64,000 nucleotides of DNA from NCBI GenBank assembly GCA_017452945.1, contig JAFTLD010000015.1, positions 1-64,000 on the forward strand, written 5' to 3'. A program made the position numbers and the translations under genes. The notes under the pieces are model-generated. The model made no database searches and was not told where the DNA came from. It was given only the letters and a program-made list of their open reading frames with translations. The DNA comes from Clostridia bacterium (GTDB lineage: Bacteria > Bacillota_A > Clostridia > Oscillospirales > CAG-272). Shown in pieces: positions 44,943 through 51,344 of the stretch. The stretch's first letter is position 1; each line of letters opens with the position of its first letter.

Positions 44943-44965
44943 TGTAGCCGCCATGGGCGGCTACA
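44943..44965 (-). terminator. Hairpin after the metallophosphoesterase gene
   Basis: A 10-bp perfect stem TGTAGCCGCC (44943-44952) / GGCGGCTACA (44956-44965), 6 nt past the stop codon; the T-run is weak, so termination is likely but not strong. Together with 44879-44942 it forms a structured link to element copy B. Confidence 0.5.
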
Positions 44966-44971
44966 GAATGA

Positions 44972-45544
44972 TTAAATTTCTATAATGAATTTCTCATAGG
45001 CGTTTACGTACTTTGTTTTATTACTTTCAATCGTCCTCGGCGTTCTTCCGTAATTCAGGTGATTATGTCCGTAAACAAAATACGCAGGCTGTGTTTTTTC
45101 AACAAAATCCCTGATAGATTGATATCCCTGATGAGTTGTGTCTTGTCCGTCTCCTATTCCAAAAGCAGGATAATGAGAAATAATAATATCGACACTTGTA
45201 TTGCGCTTGTTCCTTTGATATAGCCTCTTTAGTTTTTTGCACATTTCTGCTTCGGATAGAATATGTCCATTTCTGTGTTGACATCCTATGCCTATAATTC
45301 TGATACCTGACACCTCTACGCTTTTCCACTCAATAAACTCTTTATCAAACAGGCCGGTTTTATAAGTATCATGATTTCCTTTTACATAAAACAAAGGCTT
45401 TTTTAGCTTTGTTCTAATAGTTTCTAAATAACTATATGGCAAATCACCCACTGATAAAATAAGGTCAATATTTCCAAGGCCGTTTTCAGCAAAATATTCC
45501 GTAAGGAATTTGCTTTCCTCATCAGCTATGACTAACACCTTCAT
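44972..45544 (-). CDS. Calcineurin-like metallophosphoesterase
   Basis: A 190-residue enzyme with the metal-binding series DLILSVGDLP, VKGNHD, IIISHYPAFG and YVFGHNH-like YGHNHLNYG. The first motif, normally Asp-x-His, reads ADEES here, so one metal ligand is changed, as in some YfcE/MJ0936-like phosphoesterases. It probably hydrolyses phosphodiesters or phosphomonoesters in the cytoplasm. GAGGTGATGAA precedes ATG 45544. AT-rich; its promoter is part of the hairpin element copy A. Confidence 0.85.
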   Translation of the reverse strand: MKVLVIADEESKFLTEYFAENGLGNIDLILSVGDLPYSYLETIRTKLKKPLFYVKGNHDTYKTGLFDKEFIEWKSVEVSGIRIIGIGCQHRNGHILSEAEMCKKLKRLYQRNKRNTSVDIIISHYPAFGIGDGQDTTHQGYQSIRDFVEKTQPAYFVYGHNHLNYGRTPRTIESNKTKYVNAYEKFIIEI

Positions 45545-45589
45545 TTCATCACCTCGTTTTTGACAATATTCGGTATCTTTGCGTGATTG

Positions 45590-45774
45590 ATTATATCATA
45601 CATTCGCAAATAAATCAATGCGCAAGCCTTGTATATCATCCGCAGCTTGTTGCGGCATATCATCAAGCCGCAGAGGATGCGGAATGCACGCTGCGCGTGA
45701 TGATATCTAGCCCGAAGGGCTGATGATATGCACCGCACGTTGTGCGGTGATGATATGCCAATCCTGCGAATTGG
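45590..45774 (-). promoter_or_regulatory. Hairpin-promoter element, copy A
   Basis: Read on the minus strand from 45774: hairpin CCAAT/ATTGG, linker ATATCATC, hairpin CACCGCAC/GTGCGGTG, linker ATATCATC, hairpin AGCCC/GGGCT, linker ATATCATC, hairpin CACGC/GCGTG, a spacer containing CCTCTGCGGCTTGATGATAT, hairpin CCGCA/TGCGG, linker GATGATATA, terminal CAA/TTG hairpin, TTGATT (45613-45618), 17-nt spacer, TATAAT (45590-45595). The order and linkers match copy C at 50031-50233; arm sequences differ but pairing is kept. Confidence 0.75.
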
Positions 45775-45776
45775 AT

Positions 45777-45804
45777 AAAAAACGATGCGTTTGCATCGTT
45801 TTTT
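45777..45804. terminator. Bidirectional terminator next to copy A
   Basis: A 12-bp perfect stem AAAAAACGATGC (45777-45788) / GCATCGTTTTTT (45793-45804). It isolates the element and its promoter from transcripts coming from the tRNA side. Confidence 0.8.
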
Positions 45805-45923
45805 GGCGGATTCGTGACCACTTCTTCGCAGAGCGGTATCCGCTCTGCGAAGGACAAAGGTCGAATGAGGCATAACCGAGGCTCGTGGTCATCCGCGACC
45901 TTTGCATCGGTGGGCTCAGGTCG
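45805..45923. other. Structured non-coding stretch between terminator and tRNA palindrome
   Basis: No gene is supported here. A perfect 13-bp-class hairpin CTTCGCAGAGCGG / CCGCTCTGCGAAG lies at its left part, enclosed by an imperfect pairing of GCGGATTCGTGACCAC with GTGGTCATCCGC. Frames on both strands across it are products of these repeats. Confidence 0.5.
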
Positions 45924-45989
45924 CCATCCCCCACCAACACCAAAAGCCCGATGCATGCGCATCGGGCTTTTGGTGTTGGTGGGGGATGG
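45924..45989. repeat. 31-bp perfect palindrome over the tRNA-Tyr 3' end
   Basis: Left arm 45924-45954 and right arm 45959-45989 are exact reverse complements around a 4-nt loop. The right arm contains the last bases of tRNA-Tyr with its CCA; the left arm is an inverted copy. The inner part AAAAGCCCGATGC / GCATCGGGCTTTT serves as the tRNA operon terminator. Confidence 0.85.
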
Positions 45990-46061
45990 TGGATTCGGAC
46001 CACCGAAGTCAGTGACAACAGATTTACAGTCTGCCCCCTTTGGCCGCTCGGGAAATCCCCC
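45977..46061 (-). tRNA. tRNA-Tyr (GTA)
   Basis: 85 nt including an encoded CCA. Acceptor GGGGGAT/ATCCCCC, anticodon stem-loop GCAGA CTGTAAA TCTGT giving anticodon GTA, a long class II variable arm and T-arm GGTGG/CCACC. It follows tRNA-Thr by 5 nt in the same transcript and ends inside the palindrome at 45924-45989. Confidence 0.93.
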
Positions 46062-46066
46062 ATATA

Positions 46067-46141
46067 TGGAGCTGGTGAACGGAGTCGAACCATCAACCTG
46101 CTGATTACAAATCAGCTGCTCTGCCATTGAGCCACACCAGC
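46067..46141 (-). tRNA. tRNA-Thr (TGT)
   Basis: 75 nt including an encoded CCA. Acceptor GCTGGTG/CACCAGC, D-arm GCTC/GAGC, anticodon stem-loop GCTGA TTTGTAA TCAGC giving anticodon TGT, T-arm GATGG/CCGTT. First of a two-tRNA unit. Confidence 0.93.
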
Positions 46142-46181
46142 ACATTCTCACGAACAGAGTCTCGTGAACGGAACATGCAGT

Positions 46182-46210
46182 ATTATAGCAGATACTTTCT
46201 CGTTTGTCAA
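46182..46210 (-). promoter_or_regulatory. tRNA-Thr/Tyr promoter
   Basis: Minus-strand TTGACA (46205-46210), 17-nt spacer, TATAAT (46182-46187), a full consensus match. Confidence 0.9.
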
Positions 46211-46244
46211 GTGCTTTTTGAAAAAAATTTTGACAAATTATTTT

Positions 46245-46775
46245 TTATTGTTTTTGCTTCAAAATTTCACAAAGCGTGCGGTCGTACGTCAGCACGACAA
46301 CGTTCCCGTCCGCGTCATAAACGGCAAGCACCTTCCCGGGGACCATGTCGGCACAATAAATAAAGACTTCTCCGCCATCCTGTGTTGCCTCGATTTTGGG
46401 ATAACCGTTCTTTTTTGTCGCACGCATAGGTCTGGCATCCACCTGCACGATATCGCGCAAGGCAAGGCGACAGACCACGCGCTGCTTGCGGCCGCCTACT
46501 GTTTCGATCACTTCAAGATCATAGATCTCCTCTCCGTTTGCATCAAAAATGCCACCGGGCTGCACGGTGTACGTATACTGTCTGGCTATATATTTGGAAT
46601 ACAGATAAATGCCCGCGGTCAGAATCAGCACGCTGATCAACTGTGCTGCGATTGTGACGAAGGGCAGGCTTTCCTGCCCGATCGATACGGCAAAAAGCCC
46701 AATGCCGCATGCAAAGCACGCACCAACGGCAGCGGCTGTCAGCTTTGATTGTTTTTTTGGGGTAACAGAATACAT
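46245..46775 (-). CDS. Membrane protein of unknown function, downstream of cca
   Basis: A 176-residue protein: basic N-terminus, two membrane helices (about 12-30 and 38-60), then a cytoplasmic strand-rich domain (RQYTYTVQPGGIFDANGEEI, CRLALRDIVQVDARPM, KVLAVYDADGNVVVLTYD), which resembles bacterial PH-type membrane proteins. Its ATG follows the cca stop directly, with the ribosome site GGAGAAATAA inside the cca end, so it is the second gene of that operon. No family named. Confidence 0.65.
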   Translation of the reverse strand: MYSVTPKKQSKLTAAAVGACFACGIGLFAVSIGQESLPFVTIAAQLISVLILTAGIYLYSKYIARQYTYTVQPGGIFDANGEEIYDLEVIETVGGRKQRVVCRLALRDIVQVDARPMRATKKNGYPKIEATQDGGEVFIYCADMVPGKVLAVYDADGNVVVLTYDRTLCEILKQKQ

Positions 46776-47993
46776 TTATTTCTCCTGATATAGCTGCGCG
46801 GCAAGTGCCAGCAGCGTGTCTTTTTGGTTGATTTCGGGAGTCTTCATAACCTCGGCCAAAAGCGCGTTCAGAATAGTCCCCATCTCGCGCCCTTTGGGAA
46901 TGCCGATCGCTGCAAGATCAGCACCGTTCACAGCAAGATCGGAAACCCTGACGCAGACGCCCAGATCGAATTGCTCTCTGACCGTTTGTGCAAGCGCAGC
47001 CGTATCCTCACCGCGATACGTGCGCAAGGCAAGCGCGGGGATAATCAGGTTGCCATACTCAGCAATCAAGGTTCTGGCAAACAAAGGGGTATTTTCAAGC
47101 GTCCGTCCGCGCAGCGAAAGCACGTGGCTTACGTATTTGCTGTCCGTTCCCGAAAATTTGAGATCCGAAAGCGTACTGCGTACCGCGGCATCGGACTCGT
47201 TGTAAAGCAGATAGGCAAGGCGCAAAAGCGGATCTGCTGCCGGCAGAGCGTTTACACCCTTGGCAGAGGCTGCCACGTCAGCATGCGGGAATACGTATTT
47301 TAACAGCCCCCACTTTTTCATGATCTTAACAGCCTCTTCGGGGTCGGGGTTTTGCAAAATGCCCATCAGCTCCTCGCGCACGCGCTCACGCGAAATGTTT
47401 TTGAGTAATCCCGCGCGTGCATACATGGCGTTACAGGTCTTGCGTTCAATGCCAAAGCCCAGGCGCACGGCAAAGCGCACACCGCGCAAAATGCGCAAAG
47501 CGTCCTCACCGAAGCGGTTCATGGGATTTCCCACGCAACAGATGACCCCAAGCTCAAGGTCTGCGCATCCGTGAAAGGGGTCAATGAGCTCCCAACCGCC
47601 TGCAACCGGGGTGGCGGCCATGGCGTTGATTGTAAAATCACGACGCGCAAGGTCCTCTTGCAAGCTGGGGGTGAATTTTACGCTTTCGGGATGACGGGAA
47701 TCCTTGTAATCTCCGTCCACGCGGAAGGTGGTGCATTCAACCGTCACGCCATCCGATAGCACCGAAATGGTGCCGTGCTTGATGCCGGTGCGAAAGGTCT
47801 TCAGGCCTGCGGCAAGGGCTGCCTGTTCGGTCTGCTCGGGAAGTGCCGAGGTTGTCACGTCCCAATCCTTGGGCGCGCTGCCAAGCATGCAGTCGCGTAC
47901 GCAGCCGCCAACAATATATGCTTGATGACCCGCCTTGTGCAAAGCCTCCAGCACAGCATGCACGTAAGCAGGGCAGGGAATTTGAATGATCAC
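46776..47993 (-). CDS. cca: CCA tRNA nucleotidyltransferase
   Basis: A 405-residue class II enzyme: YIVGGCVRDCMLG and KDWDVTTSALPEQ (DxD metal pair Asp-Trp-Asp near 40) form the polymerase-beta head, RRDFTINAMAATP the next motif, then GVRFAVRLGFGIE and RVREELMGIL of the neck/body. It adds or repairs the 3'-CCA of tRNAs; the three tRNAs here already encode CCA, so repair is its role for them. Start is GTG 47993 with GAGGTG upstream. Confidence 0.95.
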   Translation of the reverse strand: MIIQIPCPAYVHAVLEALHKAGHQAYIVGGCVRDCMLGSAPKDWDVTTSALPEQTEQAALAAGLKTFRTGIKHGTISVLSDGVTVECTTFRVDGDYKDSRHPESVKFTPSLQEDLARRDFTINAMAATPVAGGWELIDPFHGCADLELGVICCVGNPMNRFGEDALRILRGVRFAVRLGFGIERKTCNAMYARAGLLKNISRERVREELMGILQNPDPEEAVKIMKKWGLLKYVFPHADVAASAKGVNALPAADPLLRLAYLLYNESDAAVRSTLSDLKFSGTDSKYVSHVLSLRGRTLENTPLFARTLIAEYGNLIIPALALRTYRGEDTAALAQTVREQFDLGVCVRVSDLAVNGADLAAIGIPKGREMGTILNALLAEVMKTPEINQKDTLLALAAQLYQEK

Positions 47994-48032
47994 GACGACA
48001 CCTCGCTTTGTGTTGATTATGGTTTATTTCAA

Positions 48033-48917
48033 TCAGGAAAGATGCTTTGCAACAAACGACCTGATTACACCTTGGAACGTTTCCGTCTGCTTATACATAC
48101 CGTTTCCGTGGCTGCAGCCGGGCAGAATGACGATTTCGGTAGGCTGTGGGTTGCGCTTTTGCAGCTCGGCAAAATCTTGCTCTCGGTTTTCGTTGCTGCC
48201 GGCGGCAAGGAGCAGGGGATATTTGCAGTTCTGGATCGGCTCCATAGCCTCGAAATCCCGTGCATCCACACCGAACGTTTTCTTGTAAAGCGCGATCGCG
48301 TGTGCGGCAATCGGATCGGCGTCCTTCTTGAATACCTCGTGCGCAATATTGCCAAAGAAACCCGCGATGCTTATGCTCGGAGCATCTGCAATCAGACAAC
48401 GTACACCGGGGCATTCCTTGTCACACAGGTCAAGCACAATGCCGCCGCCCATGCTCAAGCCATGCAGGATGATTTGTCCGTCGGGCGTCATTTGGTTGAC
48501 AAGACCGATCCAATCCATGACGTCAAGATGTTCAAGGCCGCCAAACGTAATGTATTTTCCCTCGCTCGGTCCATGCGCGCGCTGATAAGGGATCAACACG
48601 TTGTATCCCAGCGAATGATAAAACAGTCCGGGGAACGCCCACTCGCGCTCTGCGTGGCTGGTGTATCCATGGACACAGATGACTGTGATCCTGCTGTTCT
48701 TGCAAGGGTAGTAAACACCTTGCAATATCAAGCCGTCGCGGCTTTTTAGCTGCAGCGTTTGATGCTCCAACTCGCGGATGGTGCGCAGGGAATCGTGCAC
48801 GGTTGAGATGGTGTCATACCACGAATCACTCGGATCGACCATGGCGTAAGCCTTATCAATATCGGGGCGACCGAGCAGCTTTTCAAAAAGGATCTTCGCC
48901 TTGATTTTTTCGAACAT
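48033..48917 (-). CDS. Alpha/beta hydrolase
   Basis: A 294-residue cytoplasmic hydrolase of the serine-aminopeptidase/acyl-hydrolase type: VICVHGYTSHAEREWA (oxyanion segment), nucleophile elbow HGLSMGGGI, catalytic His in GCSHGNGMYK near the C-terminus, and an Asp in the preceding strand (ISIAG to PLLLAAGSNENRE region). YEIGH-like N-terminal helices (EKLLGRPDIDKAYAMVD) precede the core. GCAGGTGAC precedes ATG 48917. Substrate unknown; the close position to cca and tRNA genes has no obvious meaning. Confidence 0.85.
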   Translation of the reverse strand: MFEKIKAKILFEKLLGRPDIDKAYAMVDPSDSWYDTISTVHDSLRTIRELEHQTLQLKSRDGLILQGVYYPCKNSRITVICVHGYTSHAEREWAFPGLFYHSLGYNVLIPYQRAHGPSEGKYITFGGLEHLDVMDWIGLVNQMTPDGQIILHGLSMGGGIVLDLCDKECPGVRCLIADAPSISIAGFFGNIAHEVFKKDADPIAAHAIALYKKTFGVDARDFEAMEPIQNCKYPLLLAAGSNENREQDFAELQKRNPQPTEIVILPGCSHGNGMYKQTETFQGVIRSFVAKHLS

Positions 48918-49006
48918 ATCGTCACCTGCTTTTCGGAGAGTATGGTTTATTATAACACAGACAGGGGGAGTTGTAAAGCAGCGAAAGACTTTTTTTGAAA
49001 ATCCTA

Positions 49007-49035
49007 TTTACAAACGCAAAAAAGTATGCTATACT
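49007..49035 (+). promoter_or_regulatory. tRNA-Ala promoter
   Basis: TTTACA (49007-49012), 17-nt spacer, TATACT (49030-49035), 12 nt before the tRNA. Confidence 0.8.
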
Positions 49036-49046
49036 GAATGGGTCAA

Positions 49047-49122
49047 GGGGCATTAGCGCAGTTGGGAGCGCACAACACTGGCAGTGTTGGGGTCAGGGGT
49101 TCGAATCCCCTATGCTCCACCA
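49047..49122 (+). tRNA. tRNA-Ala (GGC)
   Basis: 76 nt including an encoded CCA. Acceptor GGGGCAT/ATGCTCC, D-arm GCGC/GCGC, anticodon stem-loop CAACA CTGGCAG TGTTG giving GGC, T-arm GGGG TTCGAAT CCCC. Copies of its 3' end recur at 49270-49301 and 49444-49475, so it looks like the target of repeated integrations. Confidence 0.92.
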
Positions 49123-49164
49123 AAAAGCAACAGGAGAGTCCAACGGACTCTCCTGTTGCTTTTT
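49123..49164 (+). terminator. tRNA-Ala terminator
   Basis: A long stem, AAAAGCAACAGGAGAGTCC pairing with GGACTCTCCTGTTGCTTTT around an AAC loop, begins directly after the tRNA CCA. Confidence 0.9.
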
Positions 49165-49210
49165 GCCGGAATTGCACCGATCGAACCCCGCATAAGCGGT
49201 GCCGCGCACC

Positions 49211-49301
49211 GCGACATGCAGATTTGCGCAGGTTGTGTAAGCACTTTCTGTGACCATTGGCGCAAATATGGGTTCAGAATCCCCTATGCTCCACCAAAAA
49301 A
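49211..49301 (+). repeat. 91-bp direct repeat ending in a tRNA-Ala 3' end, copy 1
   Basis: Identical over 91 bp to 49385-49475. Each copy ends in TTCAGAATCCCCTATGCTCC plus ACCA, a near copy of the T-arm and acceptor end of tRNA-Ala (one extra base in the T-loop). The order tRNA end then A-run then hairpin is repeated as well. This looks like attachment-site scars left by integrating elements. Confidence 0.75.
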
Positions 49302-49384
49302 GGATGACGGGGTACGTCAGTACCCCGTCATCCTTTTTTGCCTTGAGTAATACGATGAAGAACCCCGGCATAAGCGGCATAGCC

Positions 49385-49475
49385 GCGACATGCAGATTTG
49401 CGCAGGTTGTGTAAGCACTTTCTGTGACCATTGGCGCAAATATGGGTTCAGAATCCCCTATGCTCCACCAAAAAA
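49385..49475 (+). repeat. 91-bp direct repeat ending in a tRNA-Ala 3' end, copy 2
   Basis: Second identical copy of 49211-49301. Between the copies lies a 20-bp-class hairpin (AGGATGACGGGGTAC / GTACCCCGTCATCCT, 49301-49334) and a block that recurs at 51160-51251 on the far side of the insertion. Confidence 0.75.
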
Positions 49476-49590
49476 GTCGTATCAATCGGGCTGATGAATT
49501 AGCGGTAAAATAGCAGGGATTTGTTCAAGCACGAACAGATTCCTGCTGTTTTTTGTAGAAGTAAGACGTGAAAGAGCGACCGTACGGTAA

Positions 49591-49726
49591 CCTCATCCGT
49601 CGCTACGCGCCACCTTCCCCAGCGGGGAAGGCTTATTTTGTGCGTCCGTCTTATTCGATTATCCGCTTCGGGACACCTTGTTGAGCCTTCCCCGCTGGGG
49701 AAGGTGGCGCGTAGCGCCGGATGAGG
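49591..49726. repeat. MITE-like inverted repeat, 43-nt arms
   Basis: Arms 49591-49633 and 49684-49726 are nearly exact reverse complements (start CCTCATCCG, end GGGGAAGGCT). Flanking ATCCGCTTCGG and CCGAAGCGGAT extend a second pairing. No gene is present between 49476 and 50253. The same CCTCATCC and CTTCCCCAG core words occur in the element at 63455-63737, so it is a dispersed family. Confidence 0.7.
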
Positions 49727-49830
49727 TCACCATGCGGACGCTCCGTCACCGAAGCGGATAACACCTCGCATTTGAAAAGCCACCACGCAAAAACGTGATG
49801 GCTATAATCATATTACCGCTAATATTGCAG

Positions 49831-50010
49831 CCCCATAGGACAATGTCATTAAGTTAAGGAGTTGCTATCCCCGCCCCTGTCATCCTCGAGCAAGCATTCC
49901 CATTTTTAAGATTCTTCGCTGCGCTCGAGAATGACAAAAATGGGAATGCGCAGCGAAGGATCTTGGGGCGGGGGCGCATCATAGTTTCATAACTTAATGA
50001 TATTGCCCCA
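49831..50010. repeat. Second MITE-like palindromic element
   Basis: An imperfect 180-bp palindrome. Outer arms contain CAATGTCATTAAGTTA and TAACTTAATGATATTG; inner arms contain CCCCGCCCC / GGGGCGGGG, CGAGCGCAGCGAAGAATC-type words and TCCCATTTTT / AAAAATGGGA. It directly precedes the hairpin-promoter element copy C. Confidence 0.65.
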
Positions 50011-50030
50011 CAGGATACGACTTTTTTTAT

Positions 50031-50233
50031 CCAAGTCGCAGACTTGGCATATCATCACCGCACGAAGTGTGGTGGATATTATCAGCCCTTCGGGCTGGAT
50101 ATCATCACGCTCTGGCGTGTATCCTCTGCGACTTGATGATATGCCACTCTTAGAGTGGATGATATGCAATTTCTTCGAAATTGATGATATACAAGGCTCA
50201 CGCCTTGATTTTAGTTAGTTTTTATGCTATAAT
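50031..50233 (+). promoter_or_regulatory. Hairpin-promoter element, copy C
   Basis: A run of hairpins: CCAAGTC/GACTTGG (50031-50047), CACCGCAC/GTGTGGTG (50056-50074), CAGCCC/GGGCTG (50083-50097), CACGC/GCGTG (50106-50119), CCACTC/GAGTGG (from 50144), CAATTTC/GAAATTG and CAAGGC/GCCTTG (50192-50206). Linkers read ATATCATC in the left half and GATGATAT in the right half; CAAGTCGCAGA (50032-50042) also pairs with TCTGCGACTTG (50125-50135). The last hairpin runs into TTGATT (50205-50210), 17-nt spacer and TATAAT (50228-50233), the promoter of the four-helix-bundle gene. Confidence 0.78.
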
Positions 50234-50253
50234 AACCTAAAAGAAGTGATATT

Positions 50254-50601
50254 ATGCCAAAGAATTACTTGCTCATACATTCTGAACAACTTGCAACCGA
50301 TATAGAATTACTTTGCCAGAACATAAAAGCTCCGTCAAATACTTTGTTCCAAATTCGAAAAAGTTCAAGCAGTATTTACGCCAATATCCGCGAAGCAAAT
50401 TACGGACAAAGTAAATCTGACATGGTTTCAAAGTTTGAAATTGCACTAAAAGAATGTAGCGAAACGGAAGGTTGGTTAAAACTACTCTTTAACACAAACG
50501 CGATAGATGAAGAAGTATTCAAAGCTTATCGCAACCTTTGTGGTAGAATTAGACGAATGTTGATTTCAAGTTGTAAAACGCTAAAGGAAAGTGCCAAATG
50601 A
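50254..50601 (+). CDS. Four-helix-bundle protein (S23/IVP, Avd-like)
   Basis: A 115-residue helical protein. LFQIRKSSSSIYANIREANYGQS (shown across residues 31-53), followed by KFEIALKECSETEGWLKLL and a basic C-terminal helix YRNLCGRIRRMLIS, is the pattern of the 23S intervening-sequence (S23) family, related to the Avd accessory protein of diversity-generating retroelements. These pentameric bundles bind nucleic acid through a basic surface. No rRNA, reverse transcriptase or template repeat is nearby. AT-rich; overlaps the next gene by 4 nt. Confidence 0.85.
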   Translation: MPKNYLLIHSEQLATDIELLCQNIKAPSNTLFQIRKSSSSIYANIREANYGQSKSDMVSKFEIALKECSETEGWLKLLFNTNAIDEEVFKAYRNLCGRIRRMLISSCKTLKESAK

Positions 50602-51047
50602 AACCTTTATGTAAAAAAATATACATCGATAAAATAGTTGAAATTGTTGTGTTAATCATCGGAAGTGTGCTTGACACATTTCTCATCGTCAATATGGGTA
50701 AGGATCTGTTTTTTCTGATCTTTATTATACCGTTTACAGTAATGCTTTCATACTTTTTAATAGATTCCATTTATTGGGTTTTCCAACCTGATGTGTTGAT
50801 TTATCAATATGAAACCGGAATAGTAATTCAACGAAACAAAAAGATTGAATATACAGAAATAGAACGGGTTTATTATAAAAATTACATACACAAAAAACGT
50901 TATGGCAACTATTACAAAGATACTTACAGCGGAATAATCTTTATACAATTGAAGTCCGGTAAAGTATATAAGATAAGGAATGCATTTTATCCTTTAGAGG
51001 TGGTAGATGCACTTTCTCGCATAAAACAACAGAAAAAATTCAGATAG
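50598..51047 (+). CDS. Membrane protein with PH-like domain, unknown
   Basis: A 149-residue protein: two membrane helices (about 13-33 and 38-62), then a cytoplasmic strand-rich domain (VLIYQYETGIVIQRNKKIEY, YSGIIFIQLKSGKVYKIRN) and a final helix, the layout of bacterial PH (YdbT/PH_2-like) membrane proteins. ATGA overlap with the four-helix-bundle gene makes a two-gene unit. Strongly AT-rich, unlike the core genes around the insertion. Confidence 0.65.
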   Translation: MKPLCKKIYIDKIVEIVVLIIGSVLDTFLIVNMGKDLFFLIFIIPFTVMLSYFLIDSIYWVFQPDVLIYQYETGIVIQRNKKIEYTEIERVYYKNYIHKKRYGNYYKDTYSGIIFIQLKSGKVYKIRNAFYPLEVVDALSRIKQQKKFR

Positions 51048-51159
51048 TTGACATTTTATCTTCTAAAGACTATAAAATTTGAACCTATCGTTTAAATTGA
51101 ACCCATTTGCCCCCAAATGAACCCATCAGTATTTTGTATCCTTTTCATCAATTACTCAC

Positions 51160-51251
51160 AAAAAAGGATCGCGGGGTATGTCAGTACCCGTCATCCTTTT
51201 TTGCCTTGAGTAATACGATGAAGAACCCCCGCATAAGCGGCAAAGCCGCGA
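51160..51251 (+). repeat. Far-side copy of the tRNA-Ala flank block
   Basis: About 90% identical to 49296-49388: an A-run, a GGATxxCGGGGTA hairpin, TTTTTTGCCTTGAGTAATAC, GATGAAGAACCCC, GCATAAGCGGC and GCCGCGA. The two blocks bracket 1.8 kb of AT-rich cargo. This copy lacks the tRNA 3' end that follows the near-side block, and its hairpin has lost a base. Confidence 0.7.
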
Positions 51252-51278
51252 GAAAAACAAAAAAACTTTCAAATCCCG

Positions 51279-51307
51279 TTGTCAAAACCGATCAAATATG
51301 ATAAAAT
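51279..51307 (+). promoter_or_regulatory. Promoter of the greA-like gene
   Basis: TTGTCA (51279-51284), 17-nt spacer, TAAAAT (51302-51307), 37 nt before the start. Confidence 0.7.
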
Positions 51308-51344
51308 ATGAGATATAGACCAAATAAAGAAAGAGGAACCTGTT

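Noticed and set aside
45663..46151. Frames of 96-162 codons over the tRNA-Tyr/Thr and hairpin region
   Set aside because: They read through two tRNA genes, a terminator palindrome and the hairpin element; repeats explain the openness.
49093..49485. 130-codon minus-strand frame over the tRNA-Ala repeats
   Set aside because: The peptide is internally repeated because the DNA is a 91-bp duplication; it overlaps tRNA-Ala.
50031..50210. CRISPR array
   Set aside because: Units are self-complementary hairpins with 8-nt linkers that invert orientation mid-way; there are no constant repeats with unique spacers and no cas genes.
50254..50601. Diversity-generating retroelement or 23S intervening sequence
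   Set aside because: The bundle protein fits both contexts, but no reverse transcriptase, template/variable repeat or rRNA is in the window.
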